Below, piece after piece: positions 1 to 11,596 of a stretch of 64,000 nt of DNA (its first letter is position 1; each line of letters begins with the position of its first letter). Where the stretch lies: assembly GCA_029379385.1 (NCBI GenBank), contig CM055611.1, forward strand, positions 12,904,062 to 12,968,061, in the 5' to 3' direction. Below the pieces are notes generated by a model. It did not search any database. It saw only the letters and a program-made list of their open reading frames with translations, and was not told the DNA's origin. Origin of the DNA: Quillaja saponaria. Its lineage: Eukaryota > Streptophyta > Magnoliopsida > Fabales > Quillajaceae. Made by a program: the position numbers and the translations under genes.

Positions 1-283
1 TTTTGAATACTTATTATGCTATAAATGTGGGACATACCATATTGACACTCCCCTCAGTGGAACGTGGAATTCTGACACGATTTTGGGTTGTGGCAGCTTG
101 GGCCAGAGTGTAATTGATGTACCTTGCTGATGAGCCTAGATACTGAATTAAATTGAATGCTGATACCATGTTAGAGTCACACCCTTTAAAACTAATCAAT
201 TTGCATTAGGAGGTGTGACTCATCTAGTTATATATTTTCTGGATACTTATTAAGCTAGCAATGTGAGAGATACCATATTAACA
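1..283 (-). mobile_element. TRIM (miniature LTR retrotransposon), cut by window edge
   Basis: Two direct repeats flank a 122-bp interior. The complete right repeat is 169-283 (115 bp); the left one is visible only as 1-47. Read on the minus strand, the right repeat starts TGTTAATATGG and ends CTCTAACA. It is followed at once by TGGTATCAGCATTC, a primer-binding site for initiator Met-tRNA. Before the second repeat (plus 48-60) the minus strand reads CCACTGAGGGGAG, a polypurine tract, and the repeat then begins TGTCAATATGG. LTR, PBS, short non-coding interior, PPT and LTR in that order with no coding capacity is the definition of a TRIM. The outer end and the left target duplication lie outside the window. 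Confidence 0.75.
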
Positions 284-2218
284 TATTAAATTCCAAGGAT
301 AAGTCAAAGATGTGGTGCATATAATTACTAATAAAGAAGCTATGAAGGTAAGAACGGGTGGCAACTCTAGGAGCAAAAAGAGAAAAGAGAATTATCAGCA
401 CACATAACGTGATGAGAGAATTAGAATTAGTGAAACTAGGATTCTGAAACCTTAGGTTGTGGATGGAAAAGGAAGTGTGAACAACATATACTTATACTAC
501 AAGAATACCTTTCAAAGTGGTTCAATAGACACAAGTACATAAAGCAGGATTTTTCTAAGCTATGGACTCCTCTCACAATCCCCTCCCGAGGTCTTGAGGT
601 CTCCTTACAAGGTTTTTAGGTCTCCTCATCAGGTCTTGAGGTTGCCTCTTGAGTAGGACTTGTGAAATGAGTGTCTAAGCTAAAGTCTCCTTGGAATCTG
701 ACTTGTGAAGGGTGGTTCTATAGACCTGTGATCACCTCGATGCCAAAGGCAGTGCATTTTTAGAGAGATAAATAAATATAGAGAGAGTAAGAGATTTCAG
801 AATCGGAATATATGAGGCTTAAACTCCTATATAGAAAGGAGAATTGTACATCATGTAGTGATAAGTGTTTTTGCACGAGTGATGCCATATGTCATTGTTA
901 GATTAGTTATGACCAATTATGTATTAACATTAGTCCTCCCAAAACAAGTTAGAGAAGCGAAGTGAATTGGAATTGAAGTCGACAGGGGGCAAAACTGAGT
1001 TTTAAGGTTGAATTGCCCGGGTGGATTAGCCTGTTCTGTGTACTTGTAACCTATCTCATCTTTCTCAACATTGAAATGTGAGCTTCCATATATAGCATGA
1101 TTAAGATAGATTTTATCATAATAGTGTGAGGGCAAATTATATACTTGGAGTACCATTTGTCATGTTTCATGAATTATCTATAACATTTTAGTTATCATAC
1201 CCAATTTATGTGAAATGGGAGAACTGACTTGAGGTTGTATTTCCCAAAAGTAGGGCTCTTTGGCTTCTTGTGTCACTAAATAATGACTTGCAATTGAGTT
1301 TATATGTAATTAATTCATAATTTATATACCTTTCTTAAAGTCATCATAAGTTATCTGCTAGATCATACCATTTTGTCTTGCTCTTAGTTGGTCTTATTTT
1401 TCTTTTATCTTGGCACTTGTTCGGGCATTCAGGTCCCACAACCTAGATTTTCTTACACCACCTAGCACTCAAAGGTCATGCAGGCTTCCTTACACCACTT
1501 GGATTTTTCTCTCTGGAGATTTTCTTGTATTAACCTGCAACTATGGCCAAGTGACCGATCTCACTAAAAGATTTCATTAGGTTCTTATTGAAGGAAAACA
1601 TGTAATAGTATGTTTAACAATTAGTAATTATTCAACAATGTATCAAAAATAAAATGCTTCACTACTCAATCTGGCTTTACTGGTCAATCAATTTAATAGC
1701 TAGATCTCAAGCTATAAGCCGCAGATTGAGGGCGACATGAATCATTAGTCCATCATGCCTCTAGATGCAAATTATTCTGTTAAGTTAGTGACTCTGCTCA
1801 TCTCTTATGATGGCCTTAAAATTATAATGGTTAGGCGAGTTTATAAATCATCCCCAAATTTAATCATGACATATTATGCAATTATGATGTGTATGTGCAA
1901 AGTGTTGTGAGAATATATAGCTTTAGATATTTATAATACAAAGTCACTTCCTTATGACTTTTCAGTGCATCTCGGGGACTGTGCACGTGACCCCAAAATA
2001 ATAAACCATTTATGTAAATCAATCATATTAGCCAGAGCTATAAATTGAAGATTGTTAAGCATATAATGTCAAAGCAATTAGGTTATAGATCACCAGCATC
2101 CCCAGGAGACTGGGTGCTCGATTTGAAAATAAATCAAATCATGTTAGGTCATTAGACCAAGTTACTATGTATAACCATTCATTGGATATGATCAGAACGA
2201 GGTGTGTTGTCATGAAAT
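284..2218. other. Unassigned AT-rich sequence
   Basis: I see no coding region that resembles a known family. A TATA-like ctcctatatagaaagg lies near 827-841 after a purine-rich run (gagagagtaagagatt), which could be a decayed LTR promoter, but no paired ends were found. The 79-codon minus-strand frame at 917-1156 has no recognisable motif. Confidence 0.4.
590..652. repeat. Three imperfect 21-bp tandem units
   Basis: Units start at 590, 611 and 632. Each begins ggtcttgaggt or ggtttttaggt and continues with a ctcctyayaa-like half. It is a small minisatellite with no coding context. Confidence 0.6.
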
Positions 2219-4141
2219 TGTTAGCATTGGTGTCCAAAAGTCAATCAATGGTTGGTTGTAATGACACTTTATTATGTATTTAATGCATGTAATTAATAAT
2301 ATAAATTAGGCAATCTTTAATATTGTTTTTAAATGAGATTTAGGATAACCATGTTAAAAGTCCCTAGAATAATAACTGCGTATGCATAATTATGATGTTG
2401 ATCATAATTGAGATATAACATACATATAGTACTATTTTAAAAGTATTCATACTCAATGAATCATCAAGAATAGAGATACTGATAATTCTTCGAGACTAGC
2501 ATATGTCGTCTCATTCTCTTATAAAGAGAGTAATGATCTCATAACTAACAGCATGGTGATGCTCAATCAAACAAATAGGTGCTTGTCAGTTGAACAAGTA
2601 CACTGATTTAACCTAACATGAGAAACAATTTTTGAGTCTTTACACATATGTCAATGGAAGTTATTAAAATGTTAGTGGTGTAAGTAATCTTTTGGCTTGA
2701 GAACATCTTATTACCTTATATGTGAATCTACATGTTTTAATGTCATTTCCTTTGTCCTGTAACAGGGATAATACATGGGTGATTATTGAATATGTAGTGA
2801 AACATATGAAGATAGATGAATGATAGACAAATAATTCTTCATCCTCAGTAAATAGGAGAAATATCCCATGGCCTCTTGAGACAAGTATGTATTATTCCGG
2901 AAAACTTTGCAAAGTAAAAGAGATTAAGAGAAGTGTTTTCTTGAATCTCTTTAAGTAAAGAAACGTAAACTTGGTTTCAACTACTAATGGATTTAGACAA
3001 AGATAAGGTTGACACTATAATCCATGCCCTCTGTCTAACCCGCGATATGATTGATGAAATGATTAAATTACACTGTAATTAAACACTGAGAGGTTTGATC
3101 AATTATCTAAACTTCTCTTGTACGTGGGTGGTCATGATACATTGGTAGATGTCAATCTTGATCTACGAATGTAAGTTGGTCGGTTTAGCAAAACTAAAGT
3201 TAGATTAAAAATGTTTTAGTTTAATTGTACTTCTTAGGAAGTATCCAATTATGTTTATTGCCAACGTATGAGAGAACCTAATGGATTACATACTTTAATT
3301 GACTTAGGTTAAGAACCTAAAAGCATTAATGGAGTCTTGGAATTAATAGTTAAGTTCTAAGTAAGGCTATGTACATATGTGGCAAGACTTGTTTTCCTGA
3401 AAGTCAAGAACAGGTTTGGTAGGAATCCTAATTTGATTTGGACCACTAAAAGTCTAAAACACTCATTAGTAATCATAATATGATGATGGATTACTAAAGA
3501 AGTTTTGGGCCTTAAGCTTTCGAATTTAGGTTTAATTAGAATCCAACACATGGATGTATTATAACTCTAGCCCTAGCCACCCCCTATATATGTATATGCT
3601 AAGGAGGATTTGGCCACCATGTGAAAACCACAACACAATCTCAAGCAAGACATCACTAATTTTGGCCCAAAGAGAAAACAGAGCAAGAAAGAGTTATTGT
3701 TAATTTCCCCCTTCTAGTCATGACCCTCCACCTTGAAGTAAAGGTGTTTTTACTACAAGAACTCTCCCTCCATTGACGATTCTAAGTGGAAGCTAGCACG
3801 TATTCTCAAAGTGGAATTGAATCCTTCAACCATTTAGAAAAGGAAAACTTTTCTTAAAGTTTTAATCTAGTTAATTGTGTGAACTATATCATTAGAGGCT
3901 TTTCTTTTGAATAGCTTTCTAATCATTAACTGTTTTTTATGCTTTAATTGGGAGCATCGTTTTGACTATTCTTGGAGGAACTCCAACCTATCCCTACTAA
4001 ATAATCAAACTAGCTTAATCAAGAAAGCTTCAAAAGGTTAGTTTTAATTTTTAGTTTTTGTATCATATGATTATTTGAATAACTTGGGAATTTTCAATAT
4101 TCTGCTACAACTGTTTAAGATGCATGACCCCTAATATAATA
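2219..4141 (+). mobile_element. 5' LTR of an LTR retrotransposon (about 1.9 kb)
   Basis: It begins TGTTAGCATTGGTGTCC. It ends around 4141, directly before a TGGTATCAGAGC primer-binding site, so this is a 5' LTR in plus orientation. A TATA-like ctatatatgtatatg lies at about 3583-3597, followed by the leader taaggaggatttggcc. Sequence from about 2219 to 4130 is the inverted counterpart of 4634-6461; shared landmarks are the 'gcctcttgagacaag' block near 2870 and the gaggaactccaacc-like block near 3977. No matching 3' LTR was found downstream. With no coding domains I cannot assign the lineage. Candidate upstream duplication gaaat (2214-2218) has no partner. Confidence 0.7.
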
Positions 4142-4142
4142 G

Positions 4143-4154
4143 TGGTATCAGAGC
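4143..4154 (+). other. Primer-binding site (initiator Met-tRNA)
   Basis: TGGTATCAGAGC, the standard 12-base complement to plant initiator Met-tRNA, one base after the LTR end. It fixes the orientation and boundary of the 2219-4141 LTR. Confidence 0.85.
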
Positions 4155-4628
4155 TTCTAGGTGAATTTCAATTATTATATGAGATTTTTTTTTTTTTTTT
4201 TGGATGTTCATATTATTGAAGCATGCCTTAGATTTGTTTAGAATTGTCTTTAATAAAAAGCCCTAAAGTGTTTTAAGGGTTTGGGGTTTTAGGGTTTTTC
4301 AAATTGTTCCAAACCCTAAAATATAAAACTTGAAGTTTAGGGTTTTGGAATTGGTCCAAACCCTGAATATTAAAATTGCAAGGTTTTAGGCTTTGGAACT
4401 ATTCTAAACCCTAAAAGTTTTAGTTTAAGAAGTTTTAGGGAATTGGAATTGTTCCAAACCATGAAAACTAGTAATAACGGCAACTAAGCAAAAAGTACAA
4501 GGCCTAGGAAAAAATCCAGGCCCTTGCCAAGGCAGCAACCATTAGGCGCACGACATGCTTGTGCTACCTGCCCAAGTGCAAGCCTAGGCTAGTATATAGC
4601 CTAGGTAGTAGCCTAGACAATTGCTAGC
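4155..4628 (+). mobile_element. Leader/internal remnant after the 2219-4141 LTR
   Basis: Non-coding sequence following the primer-binding site. It has a T-run at about 4184-4200 and a telobox-like tandem repeat (4285-4470). It then turns GC-richer (gcaagcctaggctag and similar, 4500-4628) up to the solo-LTR insertion point. No gag frame is visible. Confidence 0.5.
4285..4470. repeat. Four roughly 48-bp units with AAACCCTAAA / TTTAGGGTTT
   Basis: Units begin near 4285, 4335, 4382 and 4432. Each pairs a TTTAGGG-like half with a CCAAACCCTAAA-like half about 20 bp later, so each unit could fold into a small hairpin. The core equals the plant telomere/telobox motif, but the units are not perfect telomere arrays. 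Confidence 0.65.
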
Positions 4629-4633
4629 CAGGG

Positions 4634-6461
4634 TGTTGGGAATTAGGGGCACATGCAGTAGAATATTTAAAAATTTCCAAACTAAGAATATAGGTTATTT
4701 TGATACGAAAGCTAAAGATTAAAACTAACATCTTAAATCTTTCTTGACGCAGCTAGCTTGATTGTTTAGCAGGGATGGTTGAAGTTCCTCTACTAATCGT
4801 CAAAATTATACTCCCAATCAAACACATGAAATGATCAATGATTAGAAAGATATTCAAATGAAAAGCCTTTAGTGATTAAGTTCACCAAAAAATGACCAGT
4901 TTAAAATCTTTAAGAAAATTTTACCTTTTCTTTGACGGATTCGATTCCACCCTTAAGATACATGCTAGCTTCCACTTGGCAAAATCATCAATGAAAGGAA
5001 AGTTCTTGAAGCCAAAACTCATTTTCTTCAAGATAGAGGTCACAACTAAGGAGGAGGAGTTGAGAACAACTCTTTCTTGTTCTCCTTTTTCTGTTGGCCA
5101 AAAACACAATGTGTCTTGCTTGTGAAATCACTTGTGTTTTTCACATAGTGGCCTAATCCTCCTTAGCATACATATATATAGGGGCCGTTACATCTAGAGT
5201 TATAATCCGTCCATTTGTTGAATTCTAATTAAATATTTAAACCTAAAAACCAAAACTCCTTTAGTAATCCATTATGGTATTATAATTACTAATGGGCCTT
5301 TTAGACTCCTAATGGTCCAAATCCAATTAGGATTCCAGGTAGGTATTTTCTTGACTTTCAAGAAAACAAGTCTTGCTATATATGTATATAGGTAACAAAT
5401 TATCTTTACTCTTAGGTTCTTGGAATTGAACTATTAATTTAAAGACTTCATTAATCCTTCTAGGTTCTTAACCTAAGTCAAGTAAAATGTGTGACTTATT
5501 AGGTTCTTAACCAATTTAGTCTTATAGATCAATATTAACATCTAGTAATGTATCATAACCACCCAAGTACAAGCAAAGTTAAGATCATTGATCAAACCTT
5601 TCAGTGCTTGGTTACTGTATAATTCAATCCCTTCATCAAACATATTCTAAGTTAGACAAAGGGTACGTATTATAGTGTCAACCCTAATTTTGTCTAAATC
5701 CATTAGTACTTGAAACCAAGTTTATATTTACTTCTTTAAAGAGATTCAAGAAAATATTTTTCTTAATCTCTTTCACTTTGCAAAGATTTTCGAAACAAGA
5801 CATACTTGTCTCAAGAGGCCATGAGATATTCTCCTCTTTTACTAAGGATGATGAATTTTTTATCTATCATTCATCTACCTTCATATGCTTCATTACATAT
5901 CCAATAATCACCTATGAATTATCTAGTTAAAGATAAGGAAAATGATATTAAAACACGGAGGTTTACATATAAGGTAATACAATGATCTCAAGTCAAAGGA
6001 TAACTTACAACACCAATACTTTGAGATTTTCATTGACATGTGAGTAAAGACTCCACATGATTTCTCATCTTGGCTTAATTCAATGTACTTTTTAAAACTA
6101 ATAAGCACCAATTTATTTGTGTTAGTATCACCAGTCTTATAGTTATGATATCACTACTCTCTTTAAGAGAATGACACAACATTTGCTAGTCTTGAATAAT
6201 CATCAATATCCTTATTCTTGATGATTCATTAAGTAGAAATAGTTTTAGAATAATACTTTATGTATGTCATATATCATAATTATGATCAACATCATAACTA
6301 TGCATATACAATAATTGTTCTAAGGACTTTACAAGGTTATCCTAAATCTCATTTAAACATAATATTAAATAAGTCATAATTAATATTATTACATTCATTA
6401 AATACAAATGAAGTGTCATTACAATAAACTATTGATTGACTATTGGACACCTTTACTAAGA
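4634..6461 (-). mobile_element. Solo LTR, inverted copy of the 2219-4141 family
   Basis: On the minus strand it ends CCCCTAATTCCCAACA at 4634. It starts TCTTAGTAAAGGTGTCC at 6461, an expected TG mutated to TC. The 5-bp sequence caggg occurs directly outside both ends (4629-4633 and 6462-6466), a perfect target-site duplication, so this is a solo LTR. Content mirrors 2219-4141 throughout, including a minus-strand cccctatatatatg TATA-like box near 5170-5184. The 77- and 62-codon frames at 4892-5125 are shadows inside the LTR. Confidence 0.85.
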
Positions 6462-6466
6462 CAGGG

Positions 6467-6983
6467 CAGCCAAGTAGGAGGATCAGGTAGCGGCTTAGGC
6501 CGTGCTATAGACATCCTAATCCAGGCTAAAAGAATCATTCTCTGAAATAAGGGTATTTTAGTAAAATTCATAAAATAAAAGGGATTTTAAATAAATTGGT
6601 TAAATTATATTCTTTTAGGTGTTAGTGGAATTTAATTTAAATTGCATGTTAATCCATAAGTGAATCAACAATAAAATTATTCTATGCTTCGAATTATGAA
6701 TGTATGATAGGTAGAATATTTAGAATATGGTTAATTATTGAACCATACACACATTTTGAATATATGCTTTGTATTTAATAGTTTTGGAAAATAGGGACTA
6801 TGTGCCCTGCCTTATCTTCTATTCTCTTATGTAAATTCTCTTCTCATCTAACCCTCTTCGAATGTAGCTCGAGTATCAATTATGTAATAATTGCATAAGT
6901 TAGAATTAGGATTTAGTTAAATTTGAATTTACTTGTAATTCAAGCTTATGGAAATGATCAATACAAAGTACAGACAAGCATGT
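6467..6983. other. Unassigned AT-rich sequence
   Basis: It starts with a GC-richer block (gcagccaagtaggagg to gctaaaag) that may continue the internal sequence interrupted at 4628. The rest is AT-rich, with no motif or reading frame I recognise. Confidence 0.4.
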
Positions 6984-6991
6984 GGTGGGAT

Positions 6992-7538
6992 TAAGGATAT
7001 AAACGAGCCGAGTCGAGCAGGGTATTGAGATACTTGAGCTCGACTCGAACTAAAAAATTTTAATTCAAGTTCGAGCTGAAGCTTGAAATTGAGCCTCATT
7101 CTAAACTTGAGTTTGAATCGAGCTCATTACTCTAGTACTCGAGCTAGCTCGAGTACTCAATTAAAATATTATTTATATTAAATATATTTTTAAAAATTAT
7201 TATTATATTGTAAATTAAATTTAAAAAAAAAATCAAAACTTATATATTTATATAATTAATATATTTTTAAAATAAATAATATATATGTTTAACATAATTA
7301 ATATATTTAAATTAAATAAAAAATAAATTATATATTTAATATGATTAATATTTAAAAAATAGTATTAAAAAAATTAAACGTGTAGTTTGACGAACTTTCG
7401 ACCCGAGTATTTGAAGTTTGATATTCGGCTTGAAAATTTCAACGAGAACTTGGGTTCGGCTCATTTTGTTTCAAACCGAGTACTTAACGAGTTGAGCCCG
7501 AGTCAAGCCTCATACTACTCTGCTCGGTTCCAGCCTTA
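6992..7538. mobile_element. Non-autonomous hAT-type element (547 bp)
   Basis: Terminal inverted repeats: the left end reads TAAGGATATAAACGAGCCGA and the right end, reversed, TAAGGCTGGAACCGAGCAGA (about 15 of 20 match). Perfect 8-bp duplications ggtgggat flank it (6984-6991 and 7539-7546); 8 bp is the hAT signature. Subterminal arms are rich in gctcgag/ctcgagc motifs. The centre (7160-7380) is almost pure A/T and has no transposase. Confidence 0.85.
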
Positions 7539-7546
7539 GGTGGGAT

Positions 7547-8379
7547 TACATTAAGTCTTTGGATATGATTTTCCTAAGTGTCATAGAAACCATATAGTCT
7601 ATAATCATCTCCTATTTTAATTTATTATGGCCTGCTTTATGTATGTTATATTGCATATGATTTATTATGACTGTATGTACGTATGTATGCCATAGTGAGA
7701 CCTTAGGAATTAAATCTATCCTAATTAAAGTTCTCTCTAAATTATCAAGTCACATGCATGTTAAGAACATGTTGTCTGCCATTATTATGACATAATGGAA
7801 GTTCTATTTACTTCTACTTGTGTGCCCTTGTCAAGGCAGTCGTATATTAAACACAATTATGCCATAGAATATATGTGACATATTAGAATAATGGTTAGGA
7901 CTCAATTGAAGATAATAGTTTGTTGGCCCCCGTCAAGATTATCATGCTTTTAAGGCTAAGCTTAGGTATCAATTAAATTAATAAATGACAAAGATAAGAA
8001 CCTATGAATTTACATGAGATGTAAATGATAGTTAATCAGTTATTTAAGATTGTTTTAGTTTGTTTAGCCCCCTCAAAGATCAAAACAAAATTAAATAATA
8101 TCATAGCCCAACTAAGAATAAAATGAGATGATATTACAAATTTAATTGAAATGGTCATTAGATTTGATAAAATAATGGGAATGACCAAAAATAATAAAAA
8201 CCTTTTGATTTGGTATATGCATTAAATAAATATTAACATGTGCATTTTATCTTTATATCGAGGTTGTTAGAATAACGAACAATTTGTCACTTAGATCAAT
8301 ATTAGAATCCAGAAAATTAATCAACTCTAATTATTTGGATTTGGATTGGTATCTTAACCTCAAAATTATTTTTAGACAA
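7547..8379. other. Unassigned AT-rich sequence upstream of copia gag
   Basis: No frame or repeat ends recognised. It could be leader or LTR sequence of the copia element whose gag remnant follows at 8380. Two similar words (gttggcccccgtcaaga and gtttagccccctcaaaga at about 7922 and 8063) suggest internal duplication. Confidence 0.35.
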
Positions 8380-8955
8380 GAAAAGGTAACACATCCCTCA
8401 AGCTCTGGTCGAAGGTGCTCCTGAATATGAGGAATATGATTTTGATAATCATTAGAAGCACTTGACTAATAATGAACAAGCGGTATGTGTGATGTTGGGT
8501 TTTATGTCACTAGAGCTTCAAAGGTAGAACGAGAACATGGAAGCATGCACGATTATCATGCACTTGTAAGAGTTGTATGATAATTAAGGCAGAGCCGAAA
8601 GGTTTGAGATATCCAAGGAACTATTCTGCTATAAGATGGCAGAGAGTTCTCTAGTAAACATTCATGTACTGAAGATGATTGGGTACATCAAAAGATTGTT
8701 CCAATTAAGATTTCCCATTGACTATGAACTTTAAGTTAATTTGGTCTTACAGTTTTTACCCTAGTCATTTTCACAGTTTATTATGAACTATAACATGGAT
8801 AAGTGGGAAACAACTCTACCCAAGCTACTTAACGTGCTGAAGACTGTGTGGAGGAATATCAAGAAAGATAAAGTCCAAGTGATGCTGATAAGTGGCTTTT
8901 ATAAACCCAAGTCTAAGGCAAGAAGAAAAAGTTTAAGAGTAAAATTGTACTACCT
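8380..8955 (+). pseudogene. Ty1/copia gag relic
   Basis: The plus-strand translation follows the copia gag (UBN2-type) layout with several stops. In order: MLGFMSLELQR, then MEACTIIMHL...ELYDN, then ERFEISKELFCYKMAESS, VNIHVLKMIGYI, and near the end FSQFIMNYNMDKWETTLPKL followed by a lysine-rich tail (residues around KARRKSLR). The known family reads similarly (an alternating pattern of 'ELQ..ME', 'ERF.ISKALF', 'HVLKMIGYI', 'MNYNMN..LPELL'). Multiple in-frame stops and the absence of pro, int and RT make it a relic. It ends in an A-rich run (8957-8983) abutting a TRIM. Confidence 0.75.
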
Positions 8956-8983
8956 AAAAAAAAAATAATAATAAATAAATAAA

Positions 8984-9482
8984 TTAGTATCCCACTTTGG
9001 TTGTGTGAGGTGTGATTTAAGTATTTATAACTCACAAAGACCAACTACTAAACACCTTTAAGCTAACATATCAAATCATGTGATGTGGGTTATAGACTCT
9101 TTTCAATGTACTTGGGTCAATTAGGCTTAGGGTGTTACAAATGGTATCAAACATTAACCTCTTGTGATATGTGGTCCACGTTGGGAAAGACTGTGCACCC
9201 TCTGTTCCATCCTCGATTTGGCAGGGAGAGAGGGAAACCTGAAAAGGTGTTGGCGGGGGCTTAGAGGACAGTGGTAGCAGTGTGGTTGGCTATGCCTATG
9301 ATGGGCCTATACCTCTAAAACTTTAGTATCCTACATTAATTGTGAGAGATGTGATTGAAGTACCTATTTATAACCTACAAGGATCAACTACCAAGTACCT
9401 TCAATCTAGCATTTAACCTATGTAGTACGGGTTGTGAACTCTTTTTAAGGTACTTGGGCCAGTTGGGACTTAGGTGGTTACC
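8984..9482 (+). mobile_element. TRIM (miniature LTR retrotransposon)
   Basis: Direct repeats 8984-9139 and 9323-9482 (about 156-160 bp) share the start ttagtatcc(c/t)ac. They share a middle (caccttta or taccttca, agctaacat or atctagcat) and the end tacttggg(t/c)caattaggc...ggtgttaca. An ATGGTATCAAACATT at 9141 just after the first repeat is a Met-tRNA type primer-binding site. The 183-bp interior is non-coding and comparatively GC-rich, with purine runs such as gggagagaggg. No clear target duplication, because the left flank is (ATAA)n and the right flank is poly(A). Confidence 0.7.
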
Positions 9483-9532
9483 AAAAAAAAAGATATGGTT
9501 TAGGACCAAATCCCCAATTTCATAATCAAAAC

Positions 9533-11556
9533 TCAACTCAACTTAACTAAGCCTTAAAATCCCAAACTAGTTGGGGTCGGCTATATGAATCCTTTTCCTC
9601 CATTCGCATCTATCCGAGACAACATTTTCATTAATCCCTAGCACAGCTATATCTTTCTTGATGAATGCCCCCCATGTAAGTTTCGGTCTCCACTTTCCCC
9701 GTCTAACACCTGGCACCTGAACCAAGTCACCTTTCTTACCTACTGCGTCCATTGGCCGATGTTGGATGTGTCCAAATCAACATAGACGATTCTCCCTCAT
9801 TTTCTCCTCAACAGGTGCTACTTACACCTTCTTGCGAATCTCCTCATTCCTTATTCTATCCTTTCTTGTATGTCCTGTCATCCATCTCAACATTCTTAAT
9901 TTGGCTACTCCCATCTTATGCGAATGTTTCTTCTTAACTACCCAACATTAAGTATCATACAACATCGCTAGTCTCACTGCCGACTTATAAAATTTTCCTT
10001 TCAATCTATTCGGCATTTTAGGATCACATAAAACTCCCAAAGCACTCCGCCACTTCACCCACCCTGCCTTGATCCTATGGTTTACATCATGCTCAATTGC
10101 ACTATCTTTTTGTAAAAAGGACCCTAAATACTTAAACACATCCTTTGTAGGAATTGTCTGACCGTCTAAAATTATATCATTTGGACCTCCTCTAGTTTCA
10201 CTGAAATTGCACTCCATATATTCAGTTTTTGTTCTACTCAATCTAAGGCCTTTAGATTCTAACGCGTTCCTCCACATTTCTAGTTTGGAATTTAAACATT
10301 CCCTAGTTTTGTTTACTAACATGATATCATCGGCAAACAACATGCACCATGGAGCCCTATTTTGAATATTACAGGTAAGTTCATCCATGACTAAAGCAAA
10401 TAGGTAAGGACTTAAGGATGAACCTTGGTGAACACCTATCGTAATCGGGAACTCTCTAGTCATACCATCTACGGTTCGCACCCTAATCATTACTCCCTCA
10501 TACATATCTTTAATAACTTCTACATATTTAGTTGGGACCTTTTTCTTCTAGATTACCCACCATAAGACTTGTCTTGGCACTTTATCATATGTATTTTCTA
10601 AATCAATAAAGACCATGTGAAGATACTTTTTCTTTTCTCTATAATTCTCCATTAATCTCCAAGTAAAAAAATAGCCTTCATTGTAGATCTTCCTGGTATA
10701 AAGCCAAATTGATTCTCAGAAACTAGAGTCTCATTCCTAAGCCTACGCTCAATCACTTCTTCCCACAGTTTCATTGTATGGCTAATAAGTTTTATTCCTC
10801 AATAATTCGAACAAATTTGAATATCTTCTTTATTCTTATAAATAGGGATCAACGTACTCTTCTTCCACTCATCAGACATTTTGTTGGTTACTAAAATCTT
10901 GCTAAAAAGATTTGTAAGCCAAGTTATTACAATATCTCCTAGGCATCTCCAAACTTCTGTTGGAATATCATTTGGGTCCAATGCCTTACCATTCTTCATC
11001 TTATGCATAGCTTCTTTAACCTCTTGTGCTCTAATTCGATGAATAAATCGGCGGTTCGTATCATCAAAGGTGTCATCAAGGTCTCCAAAATCACTCCTTG
11101 ACTCTCCATTAAATAAAGTATTGAAATAAGTTCGTCATCTCTCATTAATCTCGTCTTCCTTAACTAAAACCCTATCAGCCTCATCCTTAATGCACTTAAT
11201 ACAATTTAAGTCTTTAGGTCGTCTTTCCCTTTGCTTGGCAATCCTATAAATATCCTTCTCTCCATCCTTTGTCTCTAACTTTTGGTAAAGTCCTTCGCAA
11301 GCCTTGCCTTTGGCTACCTTAACCGCTTTCTTAGCATCTTTTCTAGCTTGTCTAAAACATTTATAATTATCTTCATTTCTATACTTATGTAATCTTTTAT
11401 AACACTCTTTTTTAACTTTAATAGCTTGGTGAACTTTTTCATTCCACCACCATGTCTCCTTAGTCGGAGGTCCATGTCCTCTATTTTCTCCTAACACCTC
11501 TCTAGCCATATTTTTGATACGACTCGTCATCTCATCCCAAATCATGTTAGGCTCAC
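9533..11556 (-). mobile_element. RTE-type LINE, copy 1 (5'-truncated)
   Basis: The minus strand carries the reverse-transcriptase half of an RTE LINE. It ends in the conserved tail complementary to 'ttggggtcggctatatgaa' followed by short (GTTGA) repeats at about 9531-9548. The 5' end stops at about 11556, where similarity to the fuller copy at 19940-23074 ends, so the endonuclease is missing. A 9-bp direct repeat aatcaaaac (9524-9532 and 11557-11565) is a plausible target duplication. Both sides look like chromovirus LTR, suggesting insertion into it. Confidence 0.85.
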
Positions 11557-11596
11557 AATCAAAACACAAACTAAAATCCAAAGGAGAATGATACAA
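9948..11596 (-). pseudogene. RTE LINE reverse transcriptase, broken
   Basis: From high to low coordinate the minus strand shows, first, a linker region (about 11135-11560) with 'WWNEKVHQAIKVKKECYKRL' and many Lys/Arg. RT domain pieces follow (10799-11008, with 'MKNGKALDPNDIPTEVWRC'), then 9948-10505. The last piece carries '[20 protein letters not shown]' and the catalytic FADD box in '[16 protein letters not shown]', then the thumb region 'VFKYLGSFLQKDS'. The RT copies element RNA into DNA at a nicked target. Frameshifts and stops between the pieces make it inactive, and the endonuclease domain is absent. The frame at 11557-11596 runs past the element end into flanking LTR. Confidence 0.85.

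Noticed and set aside
917..1156. 79-codon minus-strand frame
   Set aside because: No motif, no upstream promoter evidence, and isolated in repeat-rich DNA.
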